Positions 17,086-26,457 of a stretch of DNA of 64,000 nucleotides are shown here, piece after piece. Under the pieces are notes generated by a model, which saw only the letters and a program-made list of their open reading frames with translations, was not told the origin of the DNA and did not search any database. The stretch comes from Anaerolineaceae bacterium (GTDB lineage: Bacteria > Chloroflexota > Anaerolineae > Anaerolineales > Anaerolineaceae). The position numbers and the translations under genes were made by a program. The DNA is taken from contig PABH01000055.1 in the NCBI GenBank assembly GCA_002702705.1, positions 62,001-126,000 on the forward strand. Reading direction: 5' to 3'. The stretch's first letter is position 1. Each line of letters starts with the position of its first letter.

Positions 17086-17847
17086 TTACTCCGCGTAAAA
17101 ATATTTCTTAAAAGCAATTGAAAAACACAACGATTGCACAGCCTGAAAGAATAATGTAACCAACAGCAATATAACCAGGTAGAAAAATACCATCCGCATA
17201 TCAAAAGTAATCCTGGCGTTGTTGAGTAAATAACCCAGGCCATCTTGGGCACCGACAAATTCTCCCATTACAACAATTTTGGCAGCCAAACCGATTCCCA
17301 AACTGAAATTACTACCTAATACTGGTACAAGGGTTGGAAAAATGATGTGACTGAACCAAACTGATTGGCGGCTTTTAATTGTCGATAAATATTCTTCTAA
17401 AGCTGTACTTCGTTTTGCCAGGCCATTCATTGTATTGATGACCAGGGTAGGTAAGGTGAGTGTGGCGATTAAAATAATCGGTGTCAGGTTGCCCAATCCA
17501 AAAAGAAGTAAAAAAATTACAGCTAAGATCATCCCGGGCAGTACTTGGATAACCATCATCATTGAATTGAGAGTTGCGGTTTTCTTTTTTATTGTTGCCC
17601 AAACACCAATCGCCGTACCAACTACCATCGAAATCGTAAAACCTGTTCCTATCCGAAAAAATGTGATTTGTAAGTGGCCTATAAAGTTTTGCAGCATAAG
17701 ACCGTTTAAATTGTTAACCACCTCCCATGGGGAAGGGATAATATATACCGGGTAAAAAAAGGAAGCGAATACCCAAACCAAAAGGATGAGGGCAAACCCA
17801 GCCATTTCATTAATTAATGGTGTAATAAAAAGCTGCATTGTTTTCAT
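17086..17847 (-). CDS. ABC transporter permease (SsuC/TauC type)
   Basis: Membrane permease of 253 residues with about six helices and a BPD-type cytoplasmic loop around STIKSRQSVWFSHIIFPTLVP, although the usual E-A-A start of the loop is poorly kept. The N-terminal FYPVYIIPSPWEV is typical of SsuC/TauC permeases. The 5' end overlaps the binding-protein gene by 38 bases, an unusually long overlap; an ATG three codons inside (17838) would shorten it slightly. Confidence 0.87.
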   Translation of the reverse strand: MKTMQLFITPLINEMAGFALILLVWVFASFFYPVYIIPSPWEVVNNLNGLMLQNFIGHLQITFFRIGTGFTISMVVGTAIGVWATIKKKTATLNSMMMVIQVLPGMILAVIFLLLFGLGNLTPIILIATLTLPTLVINTMNGLAKRSTALEEYLSTIKSRQSVWFSHIIFPTLVPVLGSNFSLGIGLAAKIVVMGEFVGAQDGLGYLLNNARITFDMRMVFFYLVILLLVTLFFQAVQSLCFSIAFKKYFYAE

Positions 17848-18781
17848 TAAGCCGTTTGCCTATTGTTGAATAATAGTTTTTGATCGCTGTTCTCATCGCC
17901 TCACCGTTTAAGAAGTTGTAATGAGTACGCTCTAGCGAGTTTAACAACACTTTTGCTGGAAAAGGATAATGGTCTTCCACTGCTTCGATACTAATTGATG
18001 GATATTGCGTTACTTCCGTAATCGCCTCTTCTAGTGCAAGATTAAAAGCCTCAACTTCTTGAGGATTGTTTTTAGCCCATTCCGGATTTACAAAAGTACC
18101 AACTTGCGGGTAGCCAACATCTGAAAAGTTAGCTTGATTCCAAAGATCTGATAAGCTAAGTGAAACAAAGATGTCAGGTTGTCCTTCTACCAAAGACACA
18201 AATGGTTCTGGTAATACAACAGCATTTATTTTGCCCTCTTTAAGCAAGGTTATGGATGCGTCAAATGGAGAATAAACCGGAAAAATATCTTGTTTCCAAA
18301 CAAGGCCTTCTTGTTCTGCTAGATAAGCAATCACTTCTTCAATAGGAGACCCTTCGAATGGAATATAAATTTCCTGATTCTGTAATTCATTCAAACTTTG
18401 GACAGGGGTACCATAGGTTACCAAATAGGATAGACCGCTGACATAGGTGTTTACGATCGAAATGGGAACCTGATTATTGTTCAAATCCAAACCAACGGAG
18501 AGGCCGGTTACTAAAACCGGGATTTCCCCTCGGATAAACAGTGTGTTAGCCTGAGACTGATCGCTGTAAAGAACGAGTTCCACATTTTCTAACTTGTTTG
18601 CTGCAAGGATGACCGGTATAGAGGAGGTTGAAGCTGGTGCGTATAGCTGCCATGTTGTTTCGGAAATTCCATTTTTGCCAATCGATGTAAGTGATGCCGA
18701 ACTACATGCAGTTAAAAGGGATGCGCTTATTAAGCAGATAACGGAAATTACTAATAAAAATTTTTTCATTCTACATACCAT
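17810..18781 (-). CDS. ABC transporter substrate-binding lipoprotein (NMT1/TauA-like)
   Basis: Lipid-anchored periplasmic-type binding protein, 323 residues from the first ATG (an ATG four codons later starts MKKFLLV and may be the true start). The signal ends in a lipobox LTAC. The fold signature of NMT1/TauA-like proteins is seen in the VVLPEPF segment and the phrase SLNELQNQEIYIPFEG. Taurine, sulfonate, nitrate and thiamine-precursor binders all look like this, so the substrate is open. It is 17 bases after the CBS-domain gene. Confidence 0.85.
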   Translation of the reverse strand: MVCRMKKFLLVISVICLISASLLTACSSASLTSIGKNGISETTWQLYAPASTSSIPVILAANKLENVELVLYSDQSQANTLFIRGEIPVLVTGLSVGLDLNNNQVPISIVNTYVSGLSYLVTYGTPVQSLNELQNQEIYIPFEGSPIEEVIAYLAEQEGLVWKQDIFPVYSPFDASITLLKEGKINAVVLPEPFVSLVEGQPDIFVSLSLSDLWNQANFSDVGYPQVGTFVNPEWAKNNPQEVEAFNLALEEAITEVTQYPSISIEAVEDHYPFPAKVLLNSLERTHYNFLNGEAMRTAIKNYYSTIGKRLNENNAAFYYTIN

Positions 18782-18798
18782 TTCTGTTCACAAACAAA

Positions 18799-19632
18799 TT
18801 AGAAAAATTTCTGAACGATCATTAAGAACAAATCACTTTCGGTAATAAGACCAGTCAGTTTCTTTTTATTGTCCATCACTAAAAGCACATGAATTTTGTT
18901 TTCTAACATTAAACGAGCTGCTTCAGTTAGGGGGGCATTTGCCCGAACACTGATCAGTGATTTCGTCATTACCTTTTTAACTGGCTGCATCAATATTTGT
19001 AACGATAACTGTTGGTTATTTTGAGATTCCAGCCGAGAAGGATCACTGCTCATTAAATCTGTACGGGTAACCAAACCGACAACATCTTCTCCATCCATAA
19101 CTGGTAATGAGCGAATGCGTTTGGTACCCATCAAGCGGTGCGCTTCCAGCAGGCTTGTTTCCGGATCAATTGTAATTACCTCATCTGTCATGTAATTACT
19201 GACAGGGATTTCTTTTTTTAAGCTGGCATATTCGGTGATAATGAAACGTAATAAATCTGAATTTGTTAAAATCCCCTTCATTTCCCCCTTTTCTAACACG
19301 GGTAATACAGTGATTTTGTTTTCCAACATTGCCCGTGCGGCTCGTGGCATTACCCATTTCGGTGAGGCGGTGATCAAATTGGTGGTCATCATCTCATTCA
19401 ATGTTTTATCCTGATAGGTAACGTGGTTTTGCCCAATGTTTTCTACCAGTGATGAGAGATCAAGGCGCAGCAGACTGCGTTTTGTGATCAAACCGATTAA
19501 TTTTTCGTTTTCTACAATGGGTAATGCGCGGATTTTGTGTTGGTCAACTAATATTCGCGCTTCCGAAAGACGTGTTTTTGGTGTTGCGGTTATTACTGGA
19601 GTAGTCATCCAATTGAGAACTAGATTATTCAT
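18799..19632 (-). CDS. Four-CBS-domain protein
   Basis: Soluble protein of 277 residues made of four consecutive CBS domains, each starting with a short helix and a VxxxMTxxxITxxP-like stretch (near residues 6, 81, 146 and 215). CBS pairs bind adenosyl nucleotides and often act as energy or redox sensors. There is no attached enzyme domain. It is the first gene of the transporter-hydrogenase unit and could regulate either. Target unknown. Confidence 0.88.
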   Translation of the reverse strand: MNNLVLNWMTTPVITATPKTRLSEARILVDQHKIRALPIVENEKLIGLITKRSLLRLDLSSLVENIGQNHVTYQDKTLNEMMTTNLITASPKWVMPRAARAMLENKITVLPVLEKGEMKGILTNSDLLRFIITEYASLKKEIPVSNYMTDEVITIDPETSLLEAHRLMGTKRIRSLPVMDGEDVVGLVTRTDLMSSDPSRLESQNNQQLSLQILMQPVKKVMTKSLISVRANAPLTEAARLMLENKIHVLLVMDNKKKLTGLITESDLFLMIVQKFF

Positions 19633-19790
19633 TTCTTTTCACACTTTCTTAACATTGTTTTATTTTCAAAACTTGGATGATTTCATTCTATTTCCCTCTT
19701 TAGCGTTTGCCATCGTCTTAAGCATCGAATACGAGATGGCTGAAATTGTGAAATTTTTCTCAATTAAAGCTGTAACGGACTCTATTTAAA

Positions 19791-19836
19791 TCAATGATGC
19801 CTTTATCATCATTTTTGATGATAAAGGCATCATTGA
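19791..19836. repeat. Perfect 21-bp inverted repeat with TTTT loop
   Basis: Arms 19791-19811 and 19816-19836 are exact reverse complements around TTTT. The stem is AT-rich and lacks a clean T-run on either side. It lies 41 bases past the stop of the response regulator and about 160 bases before the CBS-hydrogenase unit, so a terminator for the regulator is the simplest reading; a protein-binding site or mobile remnant is possible. Confidence 0.6.
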
Positions 19837-19877
19837 GATTAATTGAAATACTTATTTTTATCCGTTAGAAAAGTTTT

Positions 19878-20543
19878 TTATTCGATGTTGGGTAAAATAC
19901 CAGCCCGCATGGCAATAATAACTGCCTGTGTTCTACTCGAGACTTCAAGTTTTGTAAGAATGTGGCTGACATGGGAATGAACTGTGGCGTTACTGACGAC
20001 CATCATTTTGGCAATCTCTTGATTTGAATACCCCTCACTCATCAATTTTAAAACTTGTAATTCACGAACTGTTAATCGCTTAATATTGTCAGTTTCTTCA
20101 TCTCCACCCTGGATTTGTTTCAGTACCTGTCCAATAATAGATGGATGCAGCCAGGCTTCACCTTTTGCAACCTGCCGGATCGCTTCTAAAAGTTGTGGTT
20201 CCGCACTATCTTTTGGAATATAACCAATTGCTCCTGCATTTAAGGCAGGTGTGATTTGTTGGCTGCCACTCAGTCCAGAAAAAATCAGGATATTTACTTC
20301 AGGTGCCTGTTGTTTAATAGCTTGTGTTGCCTGAATGCCGTCCATCTCAGGCATCAAAATGTTCATCAAAACAACATCTGGACGCAAAGAAACCGATAAA
20401 TCTACTGCTTTTTTACCGCTCGTTGCAGCTCCAACCACTTCAACATCTTCATGGTTTTTAACCATAGCTACCAAACCGCTTAACACAACGGGGTAATCAT
20501 CAATTATTAGTAACCGAATTTTGCTTTTAAAAGGCTTTGTCAT
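19878..20543 (-). CDS. NarL/FixJ-like response regulator with Asn at the phospho-acceptor site
   Basis: DNA-binding regulator of 221 residues: receiver domain (9-125) and LuxR-type helix-turn-helix (about 150-215, LTVRELQVLKLMSEGYSNQEIA). The acidic pair IIDD, the switch Ser in IFSG and the Lys in IPKD are present, but the acceptor segment reads PDVVLMN, with Asn61 (codon at 20361-20363) instead of Asp. The protein is therefore probably not activated by normal phosphorylation. The ATG at 20543 fits the receiver N-terminus; the longer frame to 20642 would contain the TATAAT at 20558-20553, a likely -10 box. No histidine kinase is nearby. Confidence 0.87.
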   Translation of the reverse strand: MTKPFKSKIRLLIIDDYPVVLSGLVAMVKNHEDVEVVGAATSGKKAVDLSVSLRPDVVLMNILMPEMDGIQATQAIKQQAPEVNILIFSGLSGSQQITPALNAGAIGYIPKDSAEPQLLEAIRQVAKGEAWLHPSIIGQVLKQIQGGDEETDNIKRLTVRELQVLKLMSEGYSNQEIAKMMVVSNATVHSHVSHILTKLEVSSRTQAVIIAMRAGILPNIE

Positions 20544-20650
20544 ATTGGGAAAATTATACACTAAGCCAATAAAATTTTGATTATTTGTGAAGAGATACAA
20601 TAACTTTGTACTAATCTTAAAAATGGGATGGTGACAAATCACTTAATCGC

Positions 20651-20679
20651 TTGACATATCTTGTCGTGTCCGGTAAACT
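20651..20679 (+). promoter_or_regulatory. Promoter of the arginine operon leader
   Basis: TTGACA (20651-20656), a 17-base spacer and TAAACT (20674-20679) form a near-consensus housekeeping promoter. Transcription should start near 20686, about four bases before the leader ORF. Confidence 0.75.
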
Positions 20680-20689
20680 GTTTTTCATC

Positions 20690-20773
20690 ATGAATTTTAT
20701 CAAGCAAACCTTACGTCGTCGTGTTCGTCTTTTTACCTCCCAGAACGGGAAGGTCGGCTGTTTGGTTTGTTAG
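20690..20773 (+). CDS. Arginine-rich leader peptide of the arg operon
   Basis: A 27-codon ORF, ATG at 20690 to TAG at 20771-20773. Codons 9-13 are CGT CGT CGT GTT CGT (20714-20728), four Arg codons in five. The peptide starts MNFIKQTLRRRVRLF and ends GCLVC. It is the only ORF between the promoter and the intrinsic terminator before argG, and the operon makes arginine, so it has the form of an amino-acid-sensing leader peptide. No ribosome site is present; the transcript would be nearly leaderless. Confidence 0.65.
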   Translation: MNFIKQTLRRRVRLFTSQNGKVGCLVC

Positions 20774-20824
20774 TTTGATGAATTAATTCGTTATTCCATA
20801 ACAAAATGAAGCACTCTCCTTCTC
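20735..20824 (+). promoter_or_regulatory. Candidate arginine attenuator: competing hairpins
   Basis: Just after the Arg codons, ACCTCCC (20735-20741) can pair with GGGAAGGT (20747-20754) over 7 bp with one bulged A. The 3' strand GGGAAGG (20747-20753) can instead pair with CCTTCTC (20818-20824), which is the end of the terminator 5' arm plus its loop (7 bp, one G-U). A ribosome paused at the Arg codons would cover the first strand, release the second and disturb the terminator, the classical attenuation order. Folding energies were not computed. Confidence 0.5.
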
Positions 20825-20846
20825 AGGAGGGTGCTTTTTTTTATTT
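20809..20846 (+). terminator. Intrinsic terminator between the Arg leader and argG
   Basis: A 12-bp stem with one G-U pair (arms 20809-20820 and 20825-20836), loop TCTC, followed by a long T-run. It lies 36 bases after the leader stop codon and 24-34 bases before the argG start. Its place between promoter and first gene implies regulated readthrough. Confidence 0.85.
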
Positions 20847-20869
20847 TTATTCGCCAAAGTGAGGTTCCT

Positions 20870-22132
20870 GTGAAAAAAGAACAAGAGATTAATAAAGTTG
20901 TACTTGCCTATTCCGGAGGGTTAGATACTTCGGTAATCGTGCCGTGGTTAAAAGAAAACTATGGCTGTGAGGTTGTCTGTTTTTGTGCTGATGTTGGGCA
21001 AATTGAGGAACTGGATGGCCTGGAGGAGAAGGCGATTGCCAGCGGAGCCAGCCAGTTTGTGATACACGATATGAAGGAAGAGTTTGTTGAGGATTATATT
21101 TTTCCGACGTTAAAAGCCGGTGCGGTTTATGAACGAAAGTATTTATTAGGAACATCAATGGCAAGGCCTTTAATTTCCAAACATCAGGTCGAAGTTGCCC
21201 ATCAAGTAGGGGCAGATGCAGTGGCACATGGCGCAACTGGAAAAGGGAATGACCAGGTACGGTTTGAATTAACCTACGCCGCGCTTGATCCAAGATTAAA
21301 AGTTATCGCACCATGGCGGGAATGGGATATCCGCTCACGAGAAGATGCGATAAATTATGCCAAAAAACATAATGTACCGGTGACGGTTACAGAGAAATCC
21401 ATTTACAGTCGGGATCGAAATTTGTGGCATTTATCTCATGAAGGTGGTCTGTTGGAAGATCCGTGGAAAGAACCCGATGAGAGTATGTATCTTTTGTCAA
21501 CCTCACCTGAAAATGCACCGGACGAACCCGAAATTGTGGAGATTAGTTTTGACTCCGGTAATCCGGTGGCGATTAACGGTGTGCAGTATTCCCCCGCAAA
21601 TTTATTAATGAAACTAAACGCGATCGGGGGCACCCATGCCATTGGACGGGTTGATATTGTTGAAGGGCGTCTGGTTGGGATGAAATCACATGGGGTTTAC
21701 GAAACACCAGGTGGAACGATTTTATTGGCAGCCCATAGGGAATTGGAATCCTTGGTGCTCGACAGGCAAACCATTCAATATAAAGATATTGTGGCTTTAA
21801 AATATGCGGAATTGGTTTATGATGGGATGTGGTTTTCTCCTTTACGAGAAGCCTTGGCTTCGTTTGTTGATACGACTCAGGGTCCGGTTACAGGAGAAGT
21901 GCGGTTAAAACTGTATAAGGGGAATATCATTCCAGTTGGTCGGAAAAGCAAATTTAGTCTCTATCGGGAAGATTTTGCTACCTTTGGGCAGGAAGATGTA
22001 TATGATCAATCGGATGCCGAGGGTTTTATTCACTTGTTTGGTTTGCCATTACAGGTGCGGGCTCTTAACGGATTACCCGTCAGTGGGTTGGAGATGCAAA
22101 AACCAAATTATTCCCGATTTAAACGGGATTAG
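20870..22132 (+). CDS. argG: Argininosuccinate synthase
   Basis: ATP-dependent condensation of citrulline and aspartate to argininosuccinate, 420 residues. The P-loop-like AYSGGLDTS near the N-terminus, [13 protein letters not shown], and EGGLLEDPW are diagnostic. The start is the GTG at 20870 with GAGG five bases upstream; the longer frame to 20831 would run into the terminator T-run. It is the first gene of the arginine operon and lies downstream of the attenuator. Confidence 0.96.
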   Translation: MKKEQEINKVVLAYSGGLDTSVIVPWLKENYGCEVVCFCADVGQIEELDGLEEKAIASGASQFVIHDMKEEFVEDYIFPTLKAGAVYERKYLLGTSMARPLISKHQVEVAHQVGADAVAHGATGKGNDQVRFELTYAALDPRLKVIAPWREWDIRSREDAINYAKKHNVPVTVTEKSIYSRDRNLWHLSHEGGLLEDPWKEPDESMYLLSTSPENAPDEPEIVEISFDSGNPVAINGVQYSPANLLMKLNAIGGTHAIGRVDIVEGRLVGMKSHGVYETPGGTILLAAHRELESLVLDRQTIQYKDIVALKYAELVYDGMWFSPLREALASFVDTTQGPVTGEVRLKLYKGNIIPVGRKSKFSLYREDFATFGQEDVYDQSDAEGFIHLFGLPLQVRALNGLPVSGLEMQKPNYSRFKRD

Positions 22133-22143
22133 GAAGGAAACCA

Positions 22144-23544
22144 ATGGCTTTGTGGAGTGGAAGATTTTCCGGCAAAATGGACCCGGCTGCCTGGTACTTT
22201 AATGCCTCGATTGGGATTGATCAACGGATGGCATTGGAAGATGTATTGGGAAGTTTGGCATGGGCATCTCAATTGGCGGCTATCGGGGTGATTTCTCAGA
22301 ATGAATTCAAACAAATGGAGATGGGATTAACAACCATTCAATCTGAGTTTGAAAACGATCTATTTGATATTCAACCTGGTGATGAAGACATTCACAGCGC
22401 AGTAGAACGGCGTTTATATGAATTGATTGGTGAAACCGCTGGCAAACTGCATACGGGCCGCAGCAGGAATGATCAGGTAGCTACGGATTTCCGATTATGG
22501 GTGCTTAACCATATTCCAGCGATTTGTAATGTCATTACGCAGATGCAGCAGAGTTTGTTAAAACGGGCTGAAGCAGATTTTGGGTTGGTTTTCCCAGCTT
22601 ACACTCATTTACAGCGGGCACAACCGGTTTTGGTCAGCCATTGGTGGCTGTCTACATTTTGGGCTTTGGAAAGAGACCAACAGCGCTGGCAGGCAGTATA
22701 TAAAAATACATCCTTTTTACCTTTAGGGTCAGCGGCAGTAGCCGGCAGCGGATTTGCGGTTGATCGATTTTCTCTGGCTGAACAGCTCGGTTTTGAATCG
22801 ATCAGTCAGAACAGCATCGATGCCGTCTCAGATCGGGATTTTGCTGCTGAGTTTTTGTTCGCTGCTTCCATGACCGCAGTTCATTTGAGTAAGTTAGCAG
22901 AGGGTGTCATCTTGTTTTCCACAAGAGAATTTGATTATCTAGCCCTTGATGACGCCTTTGCAACAGGTTCCAGTTTGATGCCTCAGAAAAAGAACCCGGA
23001 TGTGTTTGAACTGGCACGTGGAAAAACCGGATCAATGATTGGACTGTTAACCGGTTTATTAACCACATTAAAAGGTTTGCCTTCTACTTATGACAAAGAT
23101 CTACAAGAGGATAAAGCACCTGTATTTGCAGCGTATGACTATCTGACAGTGGTTATCCCAGTTTTGGCTGGCGCTTTGGACAGCGTGACCCTCAAGCCGG
23201 AAAATATGGAAAAAGCAATCGACTCCACCATGTTTGCCACAGATTTAGCGGATGCACTAGTTCGAGAGGGCATTCCTTTTCGAGAGGCACATGGCCTGGT
23301 AGCAAAAGCTGTTCGTACCGCTTTAGCGGATGGTATTGGTTTGGATCAATTGTCACGAGAAAAATTAGTTGAACTTGGAATTCCTGCTAAGTTAATGGAT
23401 AAAGATTTATTTTCTGCCGAAGTTAGTATTAACCATAAGAACTTACCCGGTGGCACTGGTATCCAGGCGGTGAGAAAGCAGATGGACCAGGCTGCGTGGT
23501 GTATCAATCAAAATAAAAAATTTTTTGGAGGAAAAAATGAGTAA
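22144..23544 (+). CDS. argH: Argininosuccinate lyase
   Basis: Cleaves argininosuccinate to arginine and fumarate, 466 residues of the fumarase/aspartase superfamily. The signature [12 protein letters not shown] is present, along with [14 protein letters not shown] and the catalytic-His region THLQRAQPV. It follows argG by 11 bases with AGGA before its ATG and overlaps lysW by eight bases. Confidence 0.96.
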   Translation: MALWSGRFSGKMDPAAWYFNASIGIDQRMALEDVLGSLAWASQLAAIGVISQNEFKQMEMGLTTIQSEFENDLFDIQPGDEDIHSAVERRLYELIGETAGKLHTGRSRNDQVATDFRLWVLNHIPAICNVITQMQQSLLKRAEADFGLVFPAYTHLQRAQPVLVSHWWLSTFWALERDQQRWQAVYKNTSFLPLGSAAVAGSGFAVDRFSLAEQLGFESISQNSIDAVSDRDFAAEFLFAASMTAVHLSKLAEGVILFSTREFDYLALDDAFATGSSLMPQKKNPDVFELARGKTGSMIGLLTGLLTTLKGLPSTYDKDLQEDKAPVFAAYDYLTVVIPVLAGALDSVTLKPENMEKAIDSTMFATDLADALVREGIPFREAHGLVAKAVRTALADGIGLDQLSREKLVELGIPAKLMDKDLFSAEVSINHKNLPGGTGIQAVRKQMDQAAWCINQNKKFFGGKNE

Positions 23545-23707
23545 TGTAATTTGTTTAGAATGTGATGCTGAATTTAAATTGGAAAACGGGATCGAAGTTA
23601 ATGAGATTATTGTTTGTCCTGATTGTGGTGTTGATTTAGAAGTTGTTTCCTTAGATCCGCCTGCGGTTGAACTTGCACCAATGGAAGAAGAGGATTGGGG
23701 AGAATAA
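23537..23707 (+). CDS. lysW: Amino-group carrier protein LysW
   Basis: Small acidic carrier of 56 residues that holds the amino group of glutamate or alpha-aminoadipate during arginine or lysine synthesis. Two CxxC zinc knuckles (CLEC and CPDC) and the C-terminal EDWGE, whose terminal Glu is the attachment point, are intact. The ATG at 23537 follows GGAGG; a TTG at 23525 overlaps that site and is rejected. It overlaps the argH end by eight bases. Confidence 0.95.
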   Translation: MSNVICLECDAEFKLENGIEVNEIIVCPDCGVDLEVVSLDPPAVELAPMEEEDWGE

Positions 23708-23709
23708 TT

Positions 23710-24588
23710 ATGGCTGAACGCCTGCGGCTTGGTGTTTTGTTTTCCCGGGTACGGGTAGAAGAAAAGTGGATTTTCGCGGCATTGGAACAGCGGGGCGTGG
23801 ATTATGAACGTCTGGATGACCGGAAGGTGTTTTTTGATCTGGAATACCCAGGCGAATGGCAGCAGTTTGATGCCATTCTGGAGCGTTCGATCCGCTATTC
23901 CAGCGGCTTGAATATCTTAAGGATTTTAAATGCATGGGGAATTCCCACCATAAATAGCGCCAAGGTCGCAGAAATCTGTGGTGATAAATTGGCAACCAGC
24001 GCTGCTTTAAAGCAGGCTGGTTTGCCGCAGCCGCGTACATTCCTGGCGTTTGCACCGGAAGCGGCTTTGGAAGCGATTGAAACCATGGGTTATCCGGTGG
24101 TGTTAAAACCCGTGGTTGGTTCTTGGGGCAGGCTGCTGGCAAAAGTAAATGATCGAGATGCGGCTGAAGCCATATTGGAACACAAATCGATATTAGGATC
24201 AGTTCAGCATTCGGTTTTTTATATTCAGGAATACATTAAAAAACCAGGTAGAGATATTCGGATATTTGTGGTTGGTGATCAGGCAGTGACGGCCATTTAC
24301 CGAAAAAGCCCGCATTGGATAACCAATACGGCCCGCGGAGGCGAAGGGGAAGTTTGCCAGATTACACCTGAATTAGCTGAAATTAGCGTAAAAGCTGCCC
24401 AGGCGGTGGGGGGTGGTGTATTGGCAATTGATATATTGGAACATCCAGATCATGGTTATTTGATCAATGAAATTAACCACACCATGGAATTTCATACACT
24501 GGCACCGATTACTGGAGTTGATGTGGCAGGAATTATGGTTGACTATTTAATCAAAGTGGCAAAAAGAGAAGTTGAGGTGTCAATATGA
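23710..24588 (+). CDS. lysX: LysW ligase LysX/ArgX (ATP-grasp)
   Basis: ATP-grasp ligase of 292 residues that couples glutamate or alpha-aminoadipate to the LysW C-terminus. ATP-grasp features are [33 protein letters not shown] and EINHTMEFH. The NHTMEF segment resembles, from memory, alpha-aminoadipate-type LysX of Thermus more than archaeal glutamate-type ArgX, although the operon contains argG and argH. The ATG at 23710 follows GGGGAG; the upstream ATG at 23695 overlaps that site. Its end overlaps the next gene by four bases. Confidence 0.92.
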   Translation: MAERLRLGVLFSRVRVEEKWIFAALEQRGVDYERLDDRKVFFDLEYPGEWQQFDAILERSIRYSSGLNILRILNAWGIPTINSAKVAEICGDKLATSAALKQAGLPQPRTFLAFAPEAALEAIETMGYPVVLKPVVGSWGRLLAKVNDRDAAEAILEHKSILGSVQHSVFYIQEYIKKPGRDIRIFVVGDQAVTAIYRKSPHWITNTARGGEGEVCQITPELAEISVKAAQAVGGGVLAIDILEHPDHGYLINEINHTMEFHTLAPITGVDVAGIMVDYLIKVAKREVEVSI

Positions 24589-25619
24589 AAAAAGTATCCA
24601 TTGTCGGTGGTTCCGGATATACAGGCGGAGAACTGGTACGGTTGTTATTACACCATTCGGAAGTTTTCATTCATCAGGTTAGCTCTCGTGGTCATTTGGG
24701 AGAATACCTGTATCAAGTACATCCTAACCTGAGAAAACAAACCGACCTTAAATTTTGTGATCCGGATCAGATCGAAGCGGTGGATATATTATTTTTGGCG
24801 ATGCCGCATGGAAAAGCACAAACCGAAATTAAAAAATATGCTGGGTTGGCAAGCAAAATAATTGATCTTTCCGCTGATTTCCGATTAAAAAACCCAGTGC
24901 TCTATGAGAAATGGTATGGCAGTCCACACGCTGCGCCGGAATGGTTAGATAAATTCGCCTATGGCCTCCCTGAAATCAACCGTGAGCAGATTCAACAAGC
25001 AAATTATGTCAGTGGCGTGGGATGTAACGCAACAGCAGCGATTATGTCATTAAAACCATTGGTCGATGCGGATTTGTTGGTCAAAGATCAGGAACCAATC
25101 ATTGAAATTAAAACTGGTTCCTCCGAAGGTGGTGTCAGTGTGAACCCAGGTTCGCATCATCCGGAACGATCCGGAGTGATTCGTACATTTTCCGCATTTG
25201 GTCATCGTCATACGGCAGAAGTAATTCAAGCTTATGGTTTTGAATCTGTGCGATTAACGATGACAGCAGTGGATTTGGTACGCGGCGCATTGGCGACAGC
25301 CCATGTTAAGTTGAAACCTGGGACGGCGAAAAAAGATGTCTGGAAAGCATATCGGAATGCAGTCAATGAAAATGTTTTTGTCCGGTTGGTAAATGAACGG
25401 CGTGGCATTTACCGTGTGCCTGAACCTAAAATATTGGCTGGATCCAACTATGTTGATATTGGTTTTGCGATGGATGAAGACACTGGTCATTTGGTATCAA
25501 TCTGTGCGATTGATAATTTAATGAAAGGCGCGTCCGGTTCTGCTGTTCAATCGATGAATTTAATGATGGGTTGGGATGAAATGACCGGATTATCTTTTCC
25601 GGGATTGCATCCAGTATAA
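24585..25619 (+). CDS. argC: LysW-glutamyl/aminoadipyl-phosphate reductase (ArgC/LysY)
   Basis: NADPH-dependent reductase of 344 residues. The nucleotide-binding [14 protein letters not shown] starts at residue 8 and the catalytic cysteine is in GVGCNATAA. It reduces the phosphorylated LysW-bound intermediate to the semialdehyde. The ATG overlaps the lysX stop (ATGA). Ordinary ArgC acting on free acetylglutamyl phosphate is very similar, but the LysW neighbours favour the carrier-bound reaction. Confidence 0.93.
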   Translation: MKKVSIVGGSGYTGGELVRLLLHHSEVFIHQVSSRGHLGEYLYQVHPNLRKQTDLKFCDPDQIEAVDILFLAMPHGKAQTEIKKYAGLASKIIDLSADFRLKNPVLYEKWYGSPHAAPEWLDKFAYGLPEINREQIQQANYVSGVGCNATAAIMSLKPLVDADLLVKDQEPIIEIKTGSSEGGVSVNPGSHHPERSGVIRTFSAFGHRHTAEVIQAYGFESVRLTMTAVDLVRGALATAHVKLKPGTAKKDVWKAYRNAVNENVFVRLVNERRGIYRVPEPKILAGSNYVDIGFAMDEDTGHLVSICAIDNLMKGASGSAVQSMNLMMGWDEMTGLSFPGLHPV

Positions 25620-25640
25620 GAATACGCCAAAGGAGGAAAG

Positions 25641-26456
25641 ATGTCCGAAATTTATGTTGTAAAAATTGGTGGTACCAGTGGAGTGGATGTGCAGCTAATT
25701 TGTGAGGAATTGGTCACCTTCATTAACCAGGGACAACAAATTATCATCGTTCACGGCGGTTCAAATGATGCCAACCAACTGGGCGACTTATTAAATACCC
25801 CTGCTCAATTCATTACATCACCCAGCGGCTTTACTTCCCGGTATACTGATAAAAAAACATTGGAGATTTTTGCAATGGCGGTCAATGGGAAAGTTAATGT
25901 ACAGATTGTCTCATCACTCCAAAAACTGGGTGTAAATGCGGTTGGCTTGAGCGGCATGGATGGACGTTTGATTGAGGCTGATCGAAAAAAATCTATCCAG
26001 TCGATTGTTAATGGAAAACGAAAGATCATTCGTGATGATTACAGCGGCAAAATAACAAAAATCAACCCAGAAATGTTGATGTGGTTATTGTCCAATGGTA
26101 TGGTGCCTGTGATTGCCCCTTTGGCGATCAGTGAAGAAGGTGATCCATTAAATGTGGATGCGGATCGGGTGGCGGCCGAACTGGCAGTTGCAGTACATGC
26201 CAAATATTTGTTTTTATTCACGGCAGTTAAAGGTTTGATGAAAAAGTTTCCGGATGAAAACACATGGATTCCTTCATTAAAAACGAACGAAGTTGAGATG
26301 GGTATTTCGTATGCGGAAGGAAGGATGAAGAAAAAAGTGTTGGGGGCAAAGGAAGCACTGGATGGCGGCGTGGGCATGGTGTTTATTGGTGATGGCAGGA
26401 TAACGAATCCCATTCAAAATGCACTGGATGGAAATGTTACCAGGATTGGAGGCTGA
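25641..26456 (+). CDS. argB: LysW-glutamate/aminoadipate kinase (ArgB/LysZ)
   Basis: Amino-acid kinase of 271 residues, phosphorylating the LysW-bound amino acid. Features are KIGGTSG near the N-terminus, IIVHGGSNDANQ, GLSGMDG and the C-terminal GRMKKKVLGAKEALDGG. A strong AGGAGG lies before the ATG. The length fits the LysZ type. Confidence 0.93.
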   Translation: MSEIYVVKIGGTSGVDVQLICEELVTFINQGQQIIIVHGGSNDANQLGDLLNTPAQFITSPSGFTSRYTDKKTLEIFAMAVNGKVNVQIVSSLQKLGVNAVGLSGMDGRLIEADRKKSIQSIVNGKRKIIRDDYSGKITKINPEMLMWLLSNGMVPVIAPLAISEEGDPLNVDADRVAAELAVAVHAKYLFLFTAVKGLMKKFPDENTWIPSLKTNEVEMGISYAEGRMKKKVLGAKEALDGGVGMVFIGDGRITNPIQNALDGNVTRIGG

Positions 26457-26457
26457 G

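Noticed and set aside
20831-20869. Extended N-terminus of argG
   Set aside because: Would begin in the terminator T-run; the GTG at 20870 has GAGG upstream and fits the family N-terminus.
26419-26457. Longer start for argD
   Set aside because: Lies in another frame of argB; ATG at 26458 has GGAGG.
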